The position numbers and the translations under genes were made by a program. A stretch of DNA of 64,000 nt. Source: Saccharum officinarum (taxonomy: Eukaryota > Streptophyta > Magnoliopsida > Poales > Poaceae). The notes beneath the pieces were generated by a model. It was not told where the DNA came from. It worked only from the letters and a program-made list of their open reading frames with translations, and searched no databases. This document shows, one piece after another, positions 52,995 through 64,000 of the stretch. Positions within the stretch are counted from its first letter, which is position 1. Each line of letters starts with the position of its first letter. Location: assembly GCA_020631735.1 (NCBI GenBank), contig CM036188.1, positions 14,736,214 through 14,800,213 of the forward strand, written 5' to 3'.

Positions 52995-53160
52995 CCAAGA
53001 GGTCATCACGTTGTGGAAGCTTGCAGCCCTGAGAGCCCATGGTTTCTGGGCGAACTTGAGGATGCCGGCGACGAACAGCAGGATCGCAGCCTGGAGCAAC
53101 CTCTTGTCGCCGCCCGACCACGACTTGCAGAACACGTACACGGCAATGGGGCCGAAGTTT
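52995..53160 (-). pseudogene. Fragment of a second DUF4220 gene (duplicate)
   Basis: Duplicate of 18960-19125, encoding the same YVFCKSWSGGDKRLLQA piece. Confidence 0.68.
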
Positions 53161-53233
53161 ATTATGCTGCATTACAAGAGCAGAAGGAAAAAAAAAGAAT
53201 ACAGATGGGTAAGACGGACGCATGGTGGCTTTC

Positions 53234-54537
53234 TCACACGACAGCAATGGTGATCTCTCTGTCAACATGTATGCCGCCTTGGGGTTCAGAAGCTGAATCG
53301 CTTGCGTCAGATTCAATTTGGATTTCTTCTCCATGGGGAGTAGTAGGCTCGGGTCTCTGGAACCTATCAGCAAAGGTCTCCATTCCCATTTCCGACCAGA
53401 GGTGCCAAACATAGGTGAGGAACTCAATGCCATCACCCATGGCCTTGGCATGCAAGTAACCCATGCATCTGCCAGCGGAGTAGCACAGCATCTCCACCCA
53501 TACTCCTTGGATTAGCAACCACCTCTCCTTGTCATCCAGCAGCTGATCCATCAGATCTTCAGCAAGCTCGCACGCCTTCAGGATCCATGGCCCAAGCTGT
53601 TTCTATCCAGCGAGGTAGATTTCGCCGCGCAAAGGATACGCCGTGCAATGCACCCTTCTGGTGATGTGGTTAAGCTGTCGTCGTCATCGACGATAATATG
53701 CTTGAGCATGATCTCCATGTCATCGCTGGTGTTGGTGAAGAGAGCTTGCCTGCTGCCGGGCAAGAGCATATCCGGTCGAACGAGGAGCAGGTAGATCATG
53801 TAGTTGGATATCATCTTGCTGTGCCGAAACCGATGGGTAGCAGAGCCTTCAACCGAGGTTGTTACCTTGGGGTGGTGTATACAGAGTTCGGTGGCAACAT
53901 GCCAGACCAGGACGCTGTGGTCGAACGGTAACATGCCAGACCAGGACGCTGTGACATAGGTGAGGAACATGTATGCTTGCTGATGGCCCATTGTCCCCTG
54001 AGATTGTTGAACACTACTAAAAAAAAATATTTTGCGAAGCGTTTTGAAAAAGGCCTTGGAGGCGGGCAGAATTTCCAACCGTCCCGGTTAATGCCTCGGA
54101 TTAACCGAGGCGGGTATTTTTTATTAACCGAGGCGGTCACAGTCAACCGCCTCGCAAAATCAATTTACCGAGGCGGTTAAAAAGCAACCGCCTCCTAAAA
54201 TCAATTAACCGAGGCGGGTCTTATAAGTGGCCCGCCTGGGAAAATCAGGTCATTTTCAGAGGCGGGCCTCTTAAAATGGCCCGCCTTGGTTAATATGGCC
54301 GAGGTCCAAGAGGCCCAGATGAGGCCCAATAGGCGCGACAGGTATAAAACCGTGACTTAGGGTTTCAATCCCTCATCTGTCCCACTCCTCTCCGTCCGCT
54401 CCCTCCGTCTCCCTCTCGAGTGGCGCCCTCTCTCCCACCGTGAAGTGCCCGAGCAAGTGGCGAGCTGCTGGCCACGCCTCCGTCTTCCACCCTCCCTTCC
54501 CTGCCACCTCCTCCCTCCCTCTCTCCCTCTCTCTCTC

Positions 54538-54580
<43 letters not shown>

Positions 54581-56649
54581 GGCGGATCCGGCGCTCCTCG
54601 GGCGGCGCGAGAGAGGAGGGCCGGCGCCACCGAGGCCGGATCTGGTGGCGGGATGGCCTGATCCGGCGCCGGGGTGGCCGGATCCGGCGAGCGACGACGA
54701 CGGCTGCACTCTTCTCCGACGGGATCTAGGCCGGCAGCACTCTTCTTTGATGATGGCATGGTGGATCCAGTTGGCGTCCTCGGATCCGGCGGCGCGGTGC
54801 GGGTGCGGCCTCGGCGGCGACAACAGCGGGGCGGGCCGACCCCCTCCTCCAGCGCCAGGCAGCGGGTGGCGGGTAGAGGCGCAGCAGCAATGGAGACCGG
54901 ATCCGGTGACGAGGGCCTTGCAGCGGCTCCCTGGAGCTGGATCTGCCCTCCCCTTCCCCTCCCGCGAGCAGGTGCCTAGATCTGGTGGCGGGTGCCCGGA
55001 TCCGGTGAGCTACGGCCGCGGCAGCGTGTGGATGGGCTCGGCTGGCCCATGGATGAGCTCGCCGGGCTTATCCACATACTTTTCTTTTTTTTGTTTTTTA
55101 TTCGATTTTCCGAAGCAAGCAGCAAACCGCCTCGGAAAAGGTCACATTAACTGTGACCTTTGATATGAGGCGGTTGCAAAAACCGTCTCGGTAAACCCTT
55201 TTTGCCTGCCTCGGTTAAAAATATTGTAGTAGTGGAAGCTCCTGTAACTGGCGCCATCGGTTATGTATTTTTTTCCAGCCGTCTTTCGCAGGGTCATGGA
55301 CCAAGCTTATAACCCTAGAGCATTCAATCGATGACGCGTGTGTCATGCCCAATGTTTGGTGATGTAGTCATCCAAACCTATTAAGGCAAAGGGCGTCATC
55401 GACCTGCTTCATCGTCGAGTGGAGCAGGATAGGAGGCTGTGTTGGGCAGCCGTGATGGATGATATGAAGACTGCAGAGTTTGAGACGAGGGTGTGTTTGA
55501 CATCCTTGAATTTGACGGACGATGTTTTATATACGAAGAAGAATGGATACAAGGTGAAGGGTAAAAATGCTAGCAAGGTTGTGCACCACAACAGGATATA
55601 TGTCACTCTGATATCCTTTTCTTTGTACCCATCTTTATGGCTCTGGTCGAAGAGCACCGCCGAAGCAAGGGAAAGGAGCGGAAGCAACAGCTTGACAAAG
55701 AGGCTAGGAACCATGAATACCATTTTTAAGTCGGTGTAGATCATCAGAAATGAGAGACCCATCCTTGCCCACAACGTAACCATCACACTCGGTGATCCGT
55801 CTTGAGGAAAGCTTGCAGGTGTTTGACCCGACGAAGGTACGGATCTGATAGGTCCACAAATTGCTTGGCCATGGGCGGCCCTATGATGGTAGATTGTGCT
55901 ACCCAAATCTTAGGGTCCACCTCCGTCTTCTGGGTGAGCTCCCTTGCCTTCTCCACGTATTCTTCAAGCGAAAGATCATGATCTTCATCATCCCTCAGTG
56001 ATACTGCATCCTCTGTAGTTAGGCCCATTATGGAAACATATGCATCAAATTATTCTTCCTTGTGCTCGACGTTGAGGGTACACGGCTGACGAGGTCGCCA
56101 AGGTGTTGAAGCTTCCAGCCTTGGCCCTTCAGAGCCCATGTCTTCTGGACGGACTTGAGAATCCCGATGACGAACAGCAGGACTGATGCCTGCAGCAGCT
56201 TCTTGTCGCCGCCGGAGACAGACCACGAGGTGCAGAACACGTACAAGGCGACGGTGACCTGAGACACCACGCTCACGAGCTCCCGTCCCCACAGCTCGTT
56301 GTCCTCGAAGCTATAAGCGGTGAATGTGTGAAGCCCGCCGAGGTGGAGGAGGAGGACCGGCCGGCGCCCACAGGACCTCCAGCTCCGGTCGATCGTTGCC
56401 GCTGCTCACGCCGCCGCCGCCTCGGGCGGTCGGGAGCTTGTTGTGGCGGTTGAAGAGGGTGGCGAGGCCGTATATCGCCACGGCATCGGCGCCGATGTAG
56501 GCGAGCCACATGCACGACTTGAAGGCGCGAAAGTGGATACGCACGAAGAGGCTGGAGAAGAGGACGAACTGCAGGAATAGGCTGCCCAAGACGAGGATAC
56601 GCAGCTGCCACTCCTCCCACCATTGCACATCCCTCGAGAGATCCCACAT
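53234..56649 (-). pseudogene. DUF4220/DUF594 gene relic (duplicate)
   Basis: Duplicate of 19199-22616, with the same MWDLSRDVQWWEEWQ start, the same frameshift after LEVLWAP, the same CACTA interruption and the same DUF594 end. One extra break: CCATGGCCCAAG here has one C fewer than at 19551-19563, which splits the DUF594 frame near 53590. It is a homopolymer difference, so may be a consensus error. Confidence 0.82.
54012..55234. mobile_element. Non-autonomous CACTA element (duplicate), TSD GAA
   Basis: Same 1223-bp element as 19978-21200 at the same site, flanked by GAA at 54009-54011 and 55235-55237. Small indels lie in the CT run and C runs. Confidence 0.9.
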
Positions 56650-56749
56650 CCTTCATGCTCTCGCGAGGCTCGCCCTCCTGACGGGCTTGGGATTTGGGAA
56701 TGGGAGAAAGCTGGTATGCTGGAGCAAAGAAAAAGTAGCCAACGCCCAA

Positions 56750-57709
56750 CGCAACAAGTAACCAGCGAGATCAACGTACAGCCGGTGGTGACATGATGAC
56801 GAGGACATCTACTCATATCTTTAATATAAATATAATTAAAATTTTTTAATAATCTCTTTTACCCCCAAAACACACAGTACCGGCTGTGAAGAGTCAGATA
56901 CTCTTTAATTAAGGCATATCTTTTTTATCTTTTTTTTTCCAAACATAGTTGGCTATCGTACATGATCTTAAATCACACTAGCCTAGGCAATTAGCATGCT
57001 TGGGTTTGGCAATTTAGCCTTTGTATATTTGAGTATTTGAGTTCATAAAATTCTGCATATTTAATTGTTTTCGTGCATAATTAATTAATAATTTTCATGT
57101 TTCTTTTTATAAAATCAATAAATAAAATTGCTTTTGTCTTTCCGCTATATCTTTTTATAACTTTTGAAATTATAACTTTTGAAGGAGAATGTCGCTGAAT
57201 ATTTTTGCTTGGGATTTAAAACATTAGCTTTGGCTAGCCCAAAACGCAGCAGCATGTGCATGCTTCGGTAAGGGTTTGGATTGATCATGGCTACGTGGTA
57301 AATCCATATCTCATATCTGCATTGCCCTTGCCCCTCACCCTTTGCTTTGGTGCTGACAAGCCTGACTATAATAGCAACAAAAAAAATGCAGGATTGGAAG
57401 CTTTTAGAGCAAAAGAAACATGCTGTATTCAGCTCACATAGTCACATAGATGAGGTTTTGTGCAGTGGTGCATCTTTTAAGGCAAGTGTCGGTTTGTGGT
57501 GGCATTCCTTGCGTGCGTGTATTGACAGGAAAGGCACGCATGCATTTGGAGCATCCTTCTACAGGAGAAAAGGCTTGCTTTGGACACTCAATCTCTTCTC
57601 CAAAGGTAGGAATCGGATTTCTTTAAAGAGGTGCGAACTTTACTACGAGGTCCTACTCAATTAAAAGTTTATAATTGCATAAACCAGAGAATATAGAAGG
57701 GACTTCCTG
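56750..57709. other. AT-rich non-coding spacer (duplicate)
   Basis: Same sequence as 22717-23689. Nothing further is seen. Confidence 0.5.
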
Positions 57710-58161
57710 ATGCGTCCACCCGTAGAGAGCAGAGAGTCACCCCCGCCGCTGCTGGCCGCCACCCTGGCTCCGGTGCCCACCCACCAGCCATCCCCGAAGC
57801 CCATCCCCCAGCCAGCCCCCAAGCCTCGGATATCCCCCGGAAGCCCATACGTAGAGCCACACATCCTGATCTCCTCATTTGACGAGACCGATGAGGAAGA
57901 GCTCTTGGATTGGGGTGGCAGCGACGACTCAGGCAGCACCGATGGTGCCTCCCCAGCTACAACTGATGACGAGGAAGAGGAGAAGACGGCGGATCTGGCG
58001 GCCAAGCATGAGGAAGAGGAGCTGCTGGATTGGGGAGATCCAGAAGAACCTGTCGCCATTGAAGACTTCCCCCACTGCACCATTGATGAGGAAGCGGGAG
58101 ACAAGGCTGTGACTGGGGCCATGGAGCCGGCCCTGAAAGCACCACAGCCAAGCTCAGGGGC
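57710..58161 (+). pseudogene. LINE ORF1-like N-terminal part, cut by the gap
   Basis: Open from MRPPVESRESPPP through the Pro-rich and acidic EEELLDWG repeats to the gap. It matches 23690-24132 but without the two homopolymer insertions that break the contig 2 copy. The remainder of the LINE is missing on this contig. Confidence 0.6.
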
Positions 58162-58261
58162 NNNNNNNNNNNNNNNNNNNNNNNNNNNNNNNNNNNNNNN
58201 NNNNNNNNNNNNNNNNNNNNNNNNNNNNNNNNNNNNNNNNNNNNNNNNNNNNNNNNNNNNN
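58162..58261. other. Assembly gap, 100 N
   Basis: Exactly 100 N. The DNA to its right does not continue the LINE seen after 24132, so the next contig is placed by scaffolding only. Confidence 0.97.
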
Positions 58262-58508
58262 GTACAGCTATAAGCTCGGAAGAGACAAGCAGAGCAAGCA
58301 TACTGTAGATGGAGCATATGGTTTGTAACTGAAGGCAGGATTTAATGGAGGGGAATTCAGCACAAGGATGAACAAGGTTTCAAATCCGCCCCCGGCCAAT
58401 GATCTTCTCGCTATAAACCCCACACCCCTATTCCGGAATTCCCTTCGTTGGATAAGCTCTATAAACACCCGCACACACAATACACAGAAAACACACCACA
58501 CAACACAC

Positions 58509-58546
<38 letters not shown>

Positions 58547-59439
58547 CACTCACTCACTCGCACACACACAGAACACACACAATGCAGGCACGCACGCACG
58601 CGCGCACACACACACTACCTTGGGTTGGCTGCTCACTTTCATTTTTTGCAGGTAGTTTCTATTGATTATTGCTTCTGTGACCTTATTCATGCTCTTGGAT
58701 ATCTAAAGCATCTTTATCGCATGCTTGAAGATTCCTTTTCTAATTTTTATTCGAACTAGCTCCTCGTGATGAATCTTTCCTCTAATAACATTAGGCTTCA
58801 TAATTCTATTTCTTTTTTGTTCATTGAAGCTTCCTATAGTCGTCTCCTTGTTTGCGTGCAGCTTGTGTGGCATGGATCTCCCTTTAAACCTTCTTCCGGA
58901 GTGGCAACTGTCGGATTGCCAAGAGCAGCAAGGCACAAACAATAATTTTTTTATCTCCTCTGAGATCGACCGGATCTGGAACATGAATGCAAAAAGCCTA
59001 GGTGGTAAACACATAATATTTTTTATAAATATAGAGCATTTAAAACTTTATGGTAAACACATATAGATCAAGGATTAATTTTAAATTTTATGGGTATCGA
59101 AAGGGCACTCAAATTTTATTTTCTTCAGTCTCATTGTCTTCTAAATATATAATGAGTTTGAAGAATTGCAACTTATGTTCCATGATGTTTACTTTCCTTT
59201 TCATTTTCGTTATGAAGATGAATTGTCTTCTATATGTTCTTCGGTCTCTTCCATTTCAGTCTCATTGTGTCAAATGAGTTAAAATATTTTCTAATTTCAT
59301 TTTTGAGACTTGCATTGTCACCTATATTTACTTCAGTCTATTTAATTTTCGAATTCATTTTCTTCTATTCACACTGCCCCACTCCCCTCCCACTCCCAGT
59401 CCCACTCACTCTCCCACCACCTCATCCCACCAGATCTGG
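58262..59439. other. Non-coding region with CA microsatellites
   Basis: A CA run at about 58509-58539 and further CA/CACT/CG-rich repeats to about 58610. The rest is AT-rich without a credible gene. A TTTTTTGCAGGTAG at 58644-58657 looks like a splice site, but no exon can be built around it. Confidence 0.5.
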
Positions 59440-60321
59440 TTTCTCCTCATGATGCATGCCACCGTCCTCCACCTCCACAACGACAGCATCGACGGTTCCC
59501 AGTGGCCTTCGCCAGGCTTGGCACACAGAACCATGGTGCTATGCCTGGGCTGCAAGAGTCGCGAGACCACGACGAGCACCACGTTGGGACAATAATGGAT
59601 CTCCCTCTGGCATATTTCTCCTATCGATAATGCTCCCAGCAGTAGTGAGCTGTAGCTCCCACCAGGCCCGGCGCCCCTGGAGAAACCTAGGGGGATGGCC
59701 ATGGCGGGGTCAGGGGGTTGAAGAGGCGCACCATTTCGGTGTGCACAAAGTAGAAAAGAAAGACCCCTCGGCGTCGGCGAGGAAATCACCGTACTCCTCA
59801 AACGATGGCAGCTGGATCCAGAGTGTGGCGCTTGTGTGCGTGTTCACGATCTGGCAGCAATGTGGCGCCACTGGGTCTAACACAGGTGCCTCCTCGTCGT
59901 CATCCTCATCCTTGTGAAGCATCACCGAGTTACTTGGAAAGAAACGTGGTTCCCTGGTTGGACGATTAGTGGTGAAGCTGCCTCTGCATGGCTTGCAGAC
60001 CGCTCTCAGGTGGATGAACTCCGTCGCATCGATGGCAAGCAGCTTCTCACCGGATCTCCCTAACAGCGTCCTGGAATAGATTCGCCAATCCTGATGCAGC
60101 ATCATGCATAAAGAGAAACTCGTCAAATAGAATTGTGAGAAGCGGAGAGACTGAACTAGAAATCACATGTATGAAGGATGTGTCCAGGAGAAGCGTGCAG
60201 ACCTGCCATGGACGTTGTTAATGCCAGCGCTGGTGGCAGGGAGGACTGGGACTGGGTTGCCTGTTGCAGCGTCATCAACGGCAGCAACTTGGTGAAGTTG
60301 GTTTGCTAGGAAAGCCATGAT
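59440..60321 (-). pseudogene. F-box-associated DUF295-type gene relic
   Basis: DUF295 proteins are grass-expanded, usually with an F-box used in SCF ubiquitin ligases. A possible first exon starts MAFLANQLHQVAAVDD at 60319-60321 and ends at a GGCAG|GTCTGC donor near 60203. The second begins after CTGCATCAG with DWRIYSRTLL, the usual start of the F-box part, then AIDATEFIHLRAVCKP, TREPRFFPSNSVMLHKDEDD, VNTHTSATLWIQLPSFEEYG and LADAEG. After a frame change come GPGGSYSSLLLGALSIGEIC and a VLCAKPGEGHWE-like piece, as in DUF295. Several frame breaks and a duplicated-looking stretch (PVLDPVAPHCCQIV) indicate decay. Confidence 0.6.
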
Positions 60322-61285
60322 GATGCTGCTAGGGTTTGGATGGGTGAGTAGGTAGACGAGGAAGGTAGCTGGATTGCGCAAGCTGCAGGACGAGTGGATG
60401 ACGCAATCGCTTTGGGTATGAGACACATTCTCATATTTAATGAAATAGATAAGTATTTAAGTTCAAAATCAAGAATTCTAATTGTAAGAAAAAGTAGCAT
60501 GAATGGAAGTGATACATAAAGTATTCTACAAACTATACATCATGTAAACTGAACTTGATCAGATTTTGACCACAAAAAGCAGTTTTTGACCACTGTGCCG
60601 TCATCTCTATTTTGTTTCATATAACAACCTCAAGGAAATGTACAACCTTTGCCAGAATAGAGAAATATTATAGTTCTCCCAATCCTGTCCACCCGTATAT
60701 TGCATAGGTCAGGTTCTTTCGATTCATCCATGCTGAACAGATCCGTATAAAACTTGATGAGTTGCTTCCACTTTTTGCTCAAGGAATGACTCGATGTTGG
60801 AACAGAGGAATACATTGTGCACCTCATCAAATGATCAATATATACATCCTCTTTCAAATATCAATCTGAGTAGTCATAACACTTCACACACTGCTTACAT
60901 TTCTACACCGAACTATGCTAGATCTAGTTCATAATGGTAAAGGAAATCAAAGACGTATCTTTGGTCAATATCCTCATTAAATACAGCAAAAATCAATGCC
61001 TTCTGGTGAGATATATACTCACAAAACATACAGTTAATTATGGCCTACAGCTGATAGCTAAATGACAAATTAAATGTTCCAACTAGAGTGATTCCTCGAA
61101 AGAAACACCGCTTGTAACTGATTTATACTATATATTTATAAAAAGTGAGGAATGCAGATGCTAGCAGCACGCAAACGGTGAGCAAGAAATCAGATCTCGC
61201 CCACCGTCGCCTCCACTACCCGCTCTCAGTCTTTTTCTTAAGTCCAACTCCGGTGATCCACCCACACACCACCACCCCCCGCGCG

Positions 61286-61286
<1 letters not shown>
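60322..61286. other. AT-rich region without supported genes
   Basis: Short minus frames (for example 60630-60857) have no recognisable domain. Nothing else is seen. Confidence 0.4.

Positions 61287-61342
<56 letters not shown>
61287..61342. repeat. Compound CT/CA microsatellite
   Basis: CT run followed by about 20 CA units. Confidence 0.95.
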
Positions 61343-61344
<2 letters not shown>

Positions 61345-61363
61345 TTCTCTGCTTTTCTCAATT

Positions 61364-61483
61364 ATGGCTGCTGGCAACCTTACCTTGCTTCCACATGCTT
61401 CTGCTAGTCGCCCCCACTTCGACCCCACCAGCCATCACTTCCCTAACTTGATTACCTGCATGCTCAACCCAATGCCGTACTGA
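61364..61483 (+). other. Short open frame after the microsatellite, 39 codons
   Basis: It starts MAAGNLTLLPHASASRP and ends LNPMPY with a stop. It follows a leader-like region, so it could be a first exon or a small peptide, but there is no family match I recognise and no clear promoter. Treat as unproven. Confidence 0.15.
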
Positions 61484-61794
61484 GTCTTCCTTCTGAAAAC
61501 GTAAGTCTCAAGATATGGCCATCCAAAATGCCCTAGTAATAAGGTCAAACACTTGCGACACTCAAAGAATCTGTGTTTACTTAGATCAAGAAAACAACCA
61601 AAAACCATGCTCTTAAGCATGGTTGGTGATGGAGACGATAAACTTTTGTGCATATTGATTATTTCCAACAGAAACAAAATAGAAACTATTTCAAGAAAAC
61701 TGATATAGTTGTTGCCCTGAACTAGCAGATAGAAGATGGGACATATGAGCGATTGGAAAGTCAAGATGATGCATCATAGATGTATGAGTTCTCA

Positions 61795-61852
61795 CCTATG
61801 GTGTTTCCCTGTGGATTGAAATTCCTATGGTTTTCCCTGTGGATTGAAATTC
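61795..61852. repeat. 29-bp direct tandem duplication
   Basis: Two adjacent copies of CCTATGG(T)GTTTCCCTGTGGATTGAAATT, differing by one or two bases. Confidence 0.85.
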
Positions 61853-62369
61853 CACCTTGATCCTTGTACATCTATTTCTTCCAACAAAAAGATATTGGGA
61901 GTAGAAGAAGAAAAATGTGTGAGTACACTATTGAAGGAGGGGTATTTTAGTAGGGGGTGGAAACCCTAGACAAGTGTTGGCTCTTTTTGGGCTTGTATTG
62001 GAGAAGGATAGTCGACAAATTATTGAATAGTATGTTTTAATTAAAACCTTATTGTTTGTACAGTTATATAGTTCAGGGAAAAGGAAATGGTCTCACAGTT
62101 ATATAGTAACCTCAATAATTTAGTCTGGTGTAATGTCCACAATTCCAAATCATGATATGCATTGGATAAGGGGAGAAGTGCAATATATCTCCGTCACAAA
62201 ATAAGTTAGGCAGCACTGCAGAGTGTATGTGTGCTTTCCAACTAGTAAAAGAAGCTATGCAGTTAATTGTTTTTTTCATATTCATGGTTCATTTCCTATT
62301 GTTTATTTCTCTAATTGTTGTACTGTTTTTTTGTTTCTGTCATGTACCCACTGCTTGAGTTGTTCTAAG
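61853..62369. other. AT-rich non-coding region
   Basis: No gene or repeat structure recognised. Confidence 0.4.
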
Positions 62370-63091
62370 ACCCCACTTGCTGACAGATGTGGATCAACAT
62401 CCACAGTTTGGGCCCCTTGGGGCCTCGGGCTCACACTCCACATTAGACACTGGTGGGACGAGAGGTACGTTTCGTACATAAGGTGTGCTATTCATACGAC
62501 CTGTCGGTTTTCTCAAGCTAGCCCAAGTTGTCAACGATGGCCTACCTAACATGGATTGGCCTCTTATCACCACTGCAATCGATAGATAGTGTCCTTAGAC
62601 CCCACAGCTTCCACCAGCCCTATGGCGAGATGACTATCATGCTACAGGACATAACCCTTTTCTTCGGGGCTTCCTTTGGAGTGGGCGGTGGGTGTCAAGC
62701 CCCAGACACTACTGACGCGGTGAGGTCCATGTAACTAACTTCGTAACTATTTGGTAATCAGCATGTTAGGTGCACCACTAAATAAATGGTTAGTACTTCC
62801 ATGTCGTTGAAAATGCAGAAAATCACTAGAGTTTCGGCTTGTTGGAACACAACCAACTTCAACACCTGCCCACTAGGAGCCCCTGAAGAGGTAGTAGAGA
62901 GGTATGCCAAAGTGTGGTTGTGGCATTTTATTAATGCTTTCCTGCTACCAGATGCCTCTGGCAAACCATTGGCTGGTCTATTCTACGGATCCTCAGCCAG
63001 CACTAGGACAACATTCGCCCCTACAGTTGGAGGTCTGCCATTCTTGCCTAGCACCATCGGTAGCTTTTTGAGACATGCTAGTGGACAGTGA
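62370..63091 (+). pseudogene. Plant mobile domain (PMD, aminotransferase-like) relic
   Basis: The PMD is shared by MAIN-type plant proteins and transposons. Seen here: RPHSFHQPYGEMTIMLQDIT (about 62600-62660), matching the conserved THTFHLPxGEMTITLxDV core; then, after an intron-like GTAACT break at 62731, APEEVVERYAKVWLWHFINA and FLLPDASGKPL, the next conserved block. Stops and shifts separate the pieces, and the SWGSAVLAxLYR block is missing. It probably derives from a Mutator-like or gypsy element carrying a captured PMD. Confidence 0.62.
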
Positions 63092-64000
63092 GAAACTCTA
63101 GTCTTGGAGATTACCTCTACCTGCTGCAGATCTGGTGTTCATAGCGTTGGCCAATCGGCAAAAACAGCTCCACTCCACCAAAAAATTTCCCAAATGCTCT
63201 AGATCCACTAAATTCAGATTCACCAAAATGGTGGATCTAGGGCTAGATTCACCATTTTGATGGAGATCCTCAGGAGGTGCTTCACAAAAGGGTGTTTCGT
63301 ACCTCCTCATGGAATTGGGTGGAAATTACCCACCATTGCCACTAGTTACACACCCTCGCCTACTAGTACCGGTTCGTTCAATTCCTCTTCGTCTTCCCCA
63401 CTCGCTGGACGGAAAAAAGTGCATGCATGTTGTCTTCCATCGTGGCCAGGAGGTTGCGCCACTGACATTCTCCATCCGTTCTTCCTCACTAGCGAGACGG
63501 TCCTCCTTGACCTCCTCAACCACCTCCTTCTTACATAGCCATGGGGAAAAGTGGCTTTCGCGTCGACATTGGACTGCAGGCACCGGAGCTCCTCCTTCTT
63601 GCGTCACGGCCGGCGTCGAGCAGTGTCCGGCTGTCCTTGTGGATCCCCTGGACGTCGGCGCGACCAGGCACGTGGCCATCCAGGCAGTGGTGCGGCTGCC
63701 TAGGCCGCCCTTGCCAGCACCCAGCCCACCCTAGCTGGCGTCCGGGCCGCTGCATGCGGCGATCTCCATCCCGCCACGGCCGGCGCCCAGGCCACTTTTC
63801 CCGAGCAAGGAGGCCTTCAAGTTATATCAAACTAGTGTGTATCATTTTAAATCCATGTGTAGAAATGGTGCGATAGACACCTAAAGTAACGTCAATCCTA
63901 AAGAAATATGAGAATAGTTGGAACATGATGGAAGCTGCCAATCCAACTAGCTCTAGAGAAGGATGCCAAACCATGAACATAAGAGGAAGAAACTGAAAGA
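63092..64000. other. Unassigned 3' end of the window
   Basis: Contains ACCAAAATGGTGGATCTAGGGCTAGATTCACCATTTTG, an imperfect inverted repeat at about 63220-63260, and a GC-rich stretch (63540-63800) open on both strands from composition. No domain recognised. Confidence 0.35.

Noticed and set aside
1..64000. CRISPR arrays, bacterial operons, riboswitches, tRNA or rRNA genes
   Set aside because: The window is plant nuclear DNA; regular repeats seen are CACTA subterminal arrays, microsatellites and LTR motifs. No cloverleaf or rRNA core was recognised by eye.

Overview
The window is nuclear DNA from a grass. Grass signatures include SIRE/Maximus-type Ty1-copia elements whose LTRs carry GACCGGACGCG motifs, CACTA elements ending in ACCTTTAGTCCCGGTT palindromes, and remnants of the grass-expanded DUF4220/DUF594 and F-box/DUF295 families. 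A panicoid grass of the sorghum/sugarcane/Miscanthus group is my best guess, from general resemblance only. Almost everything is transposon; no intact ordinary host gene is visible.

Three runs of exactly 100 N (9198-9297, 40951-41050, 58162-58261) divide the window into four contigs. Contig 1 (1-9197) is a minus-strand Ty1-copia element plus 0.9 kb of right flank. Contig 2 (9298-40950) repeats that element and flank, then runs on through a DUF4220/DUF594 pseudogene split by a 1.2 kb CACTA element, a LINE deletion derivative, a repeat-rich spacer, and a 10.7 kb CACTA element (30208-40935). Contig 3 (41051-58161) carries the Ty1-copia element a third time, with a solo LTR nested in its left LTR, followed by the same right flank (DUF4220/DUF594, small CACTA, start of the LINE). 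Contig 4 (58262-64000) is unrelated: microsatellites, an F-box/DUF295 relic and a plant-mobile-domain relic. Positions 1-9197, 9622-18808 and 43654 onward are nearly identical, and so are 9298-24132 and 43328-58161. All three Ty1-copia copies have the same right insertion junction. This is one insertion seen three times, either as unmerged haplotigs or overlapping contigs or as a very recent block duplication.

The Ty1-copia element is minus-strand: LTR, PBS (TGGTATCGGAGC), gag, pol (protease, integrase, reverse transcriptase, RNase H), PPT, LTR. Its pol frame is intact in all three copies, and gag is intact in copies 1 and 3. The gag-pol junction is odd: simple stop readthrough or -1 frameshifting cannot join the frames, but removal of a 29-nt GT...AG segment would.

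The large CACTA element has matched TIRs, a 3-bp CTA target duplication and two gene units, each preceded by a palindrome array and a TATA box. Unit 1 has an apparently intact GRF zinc-finger gene followed by a TNP2-type transposase with one stop and two 1-nt frameshifts. Unit 2 is a decayed Transposase_24-like gene ending in a Ulp1-type (C48) protease domain. I see no tRNA, rRNA or CRISPR array.
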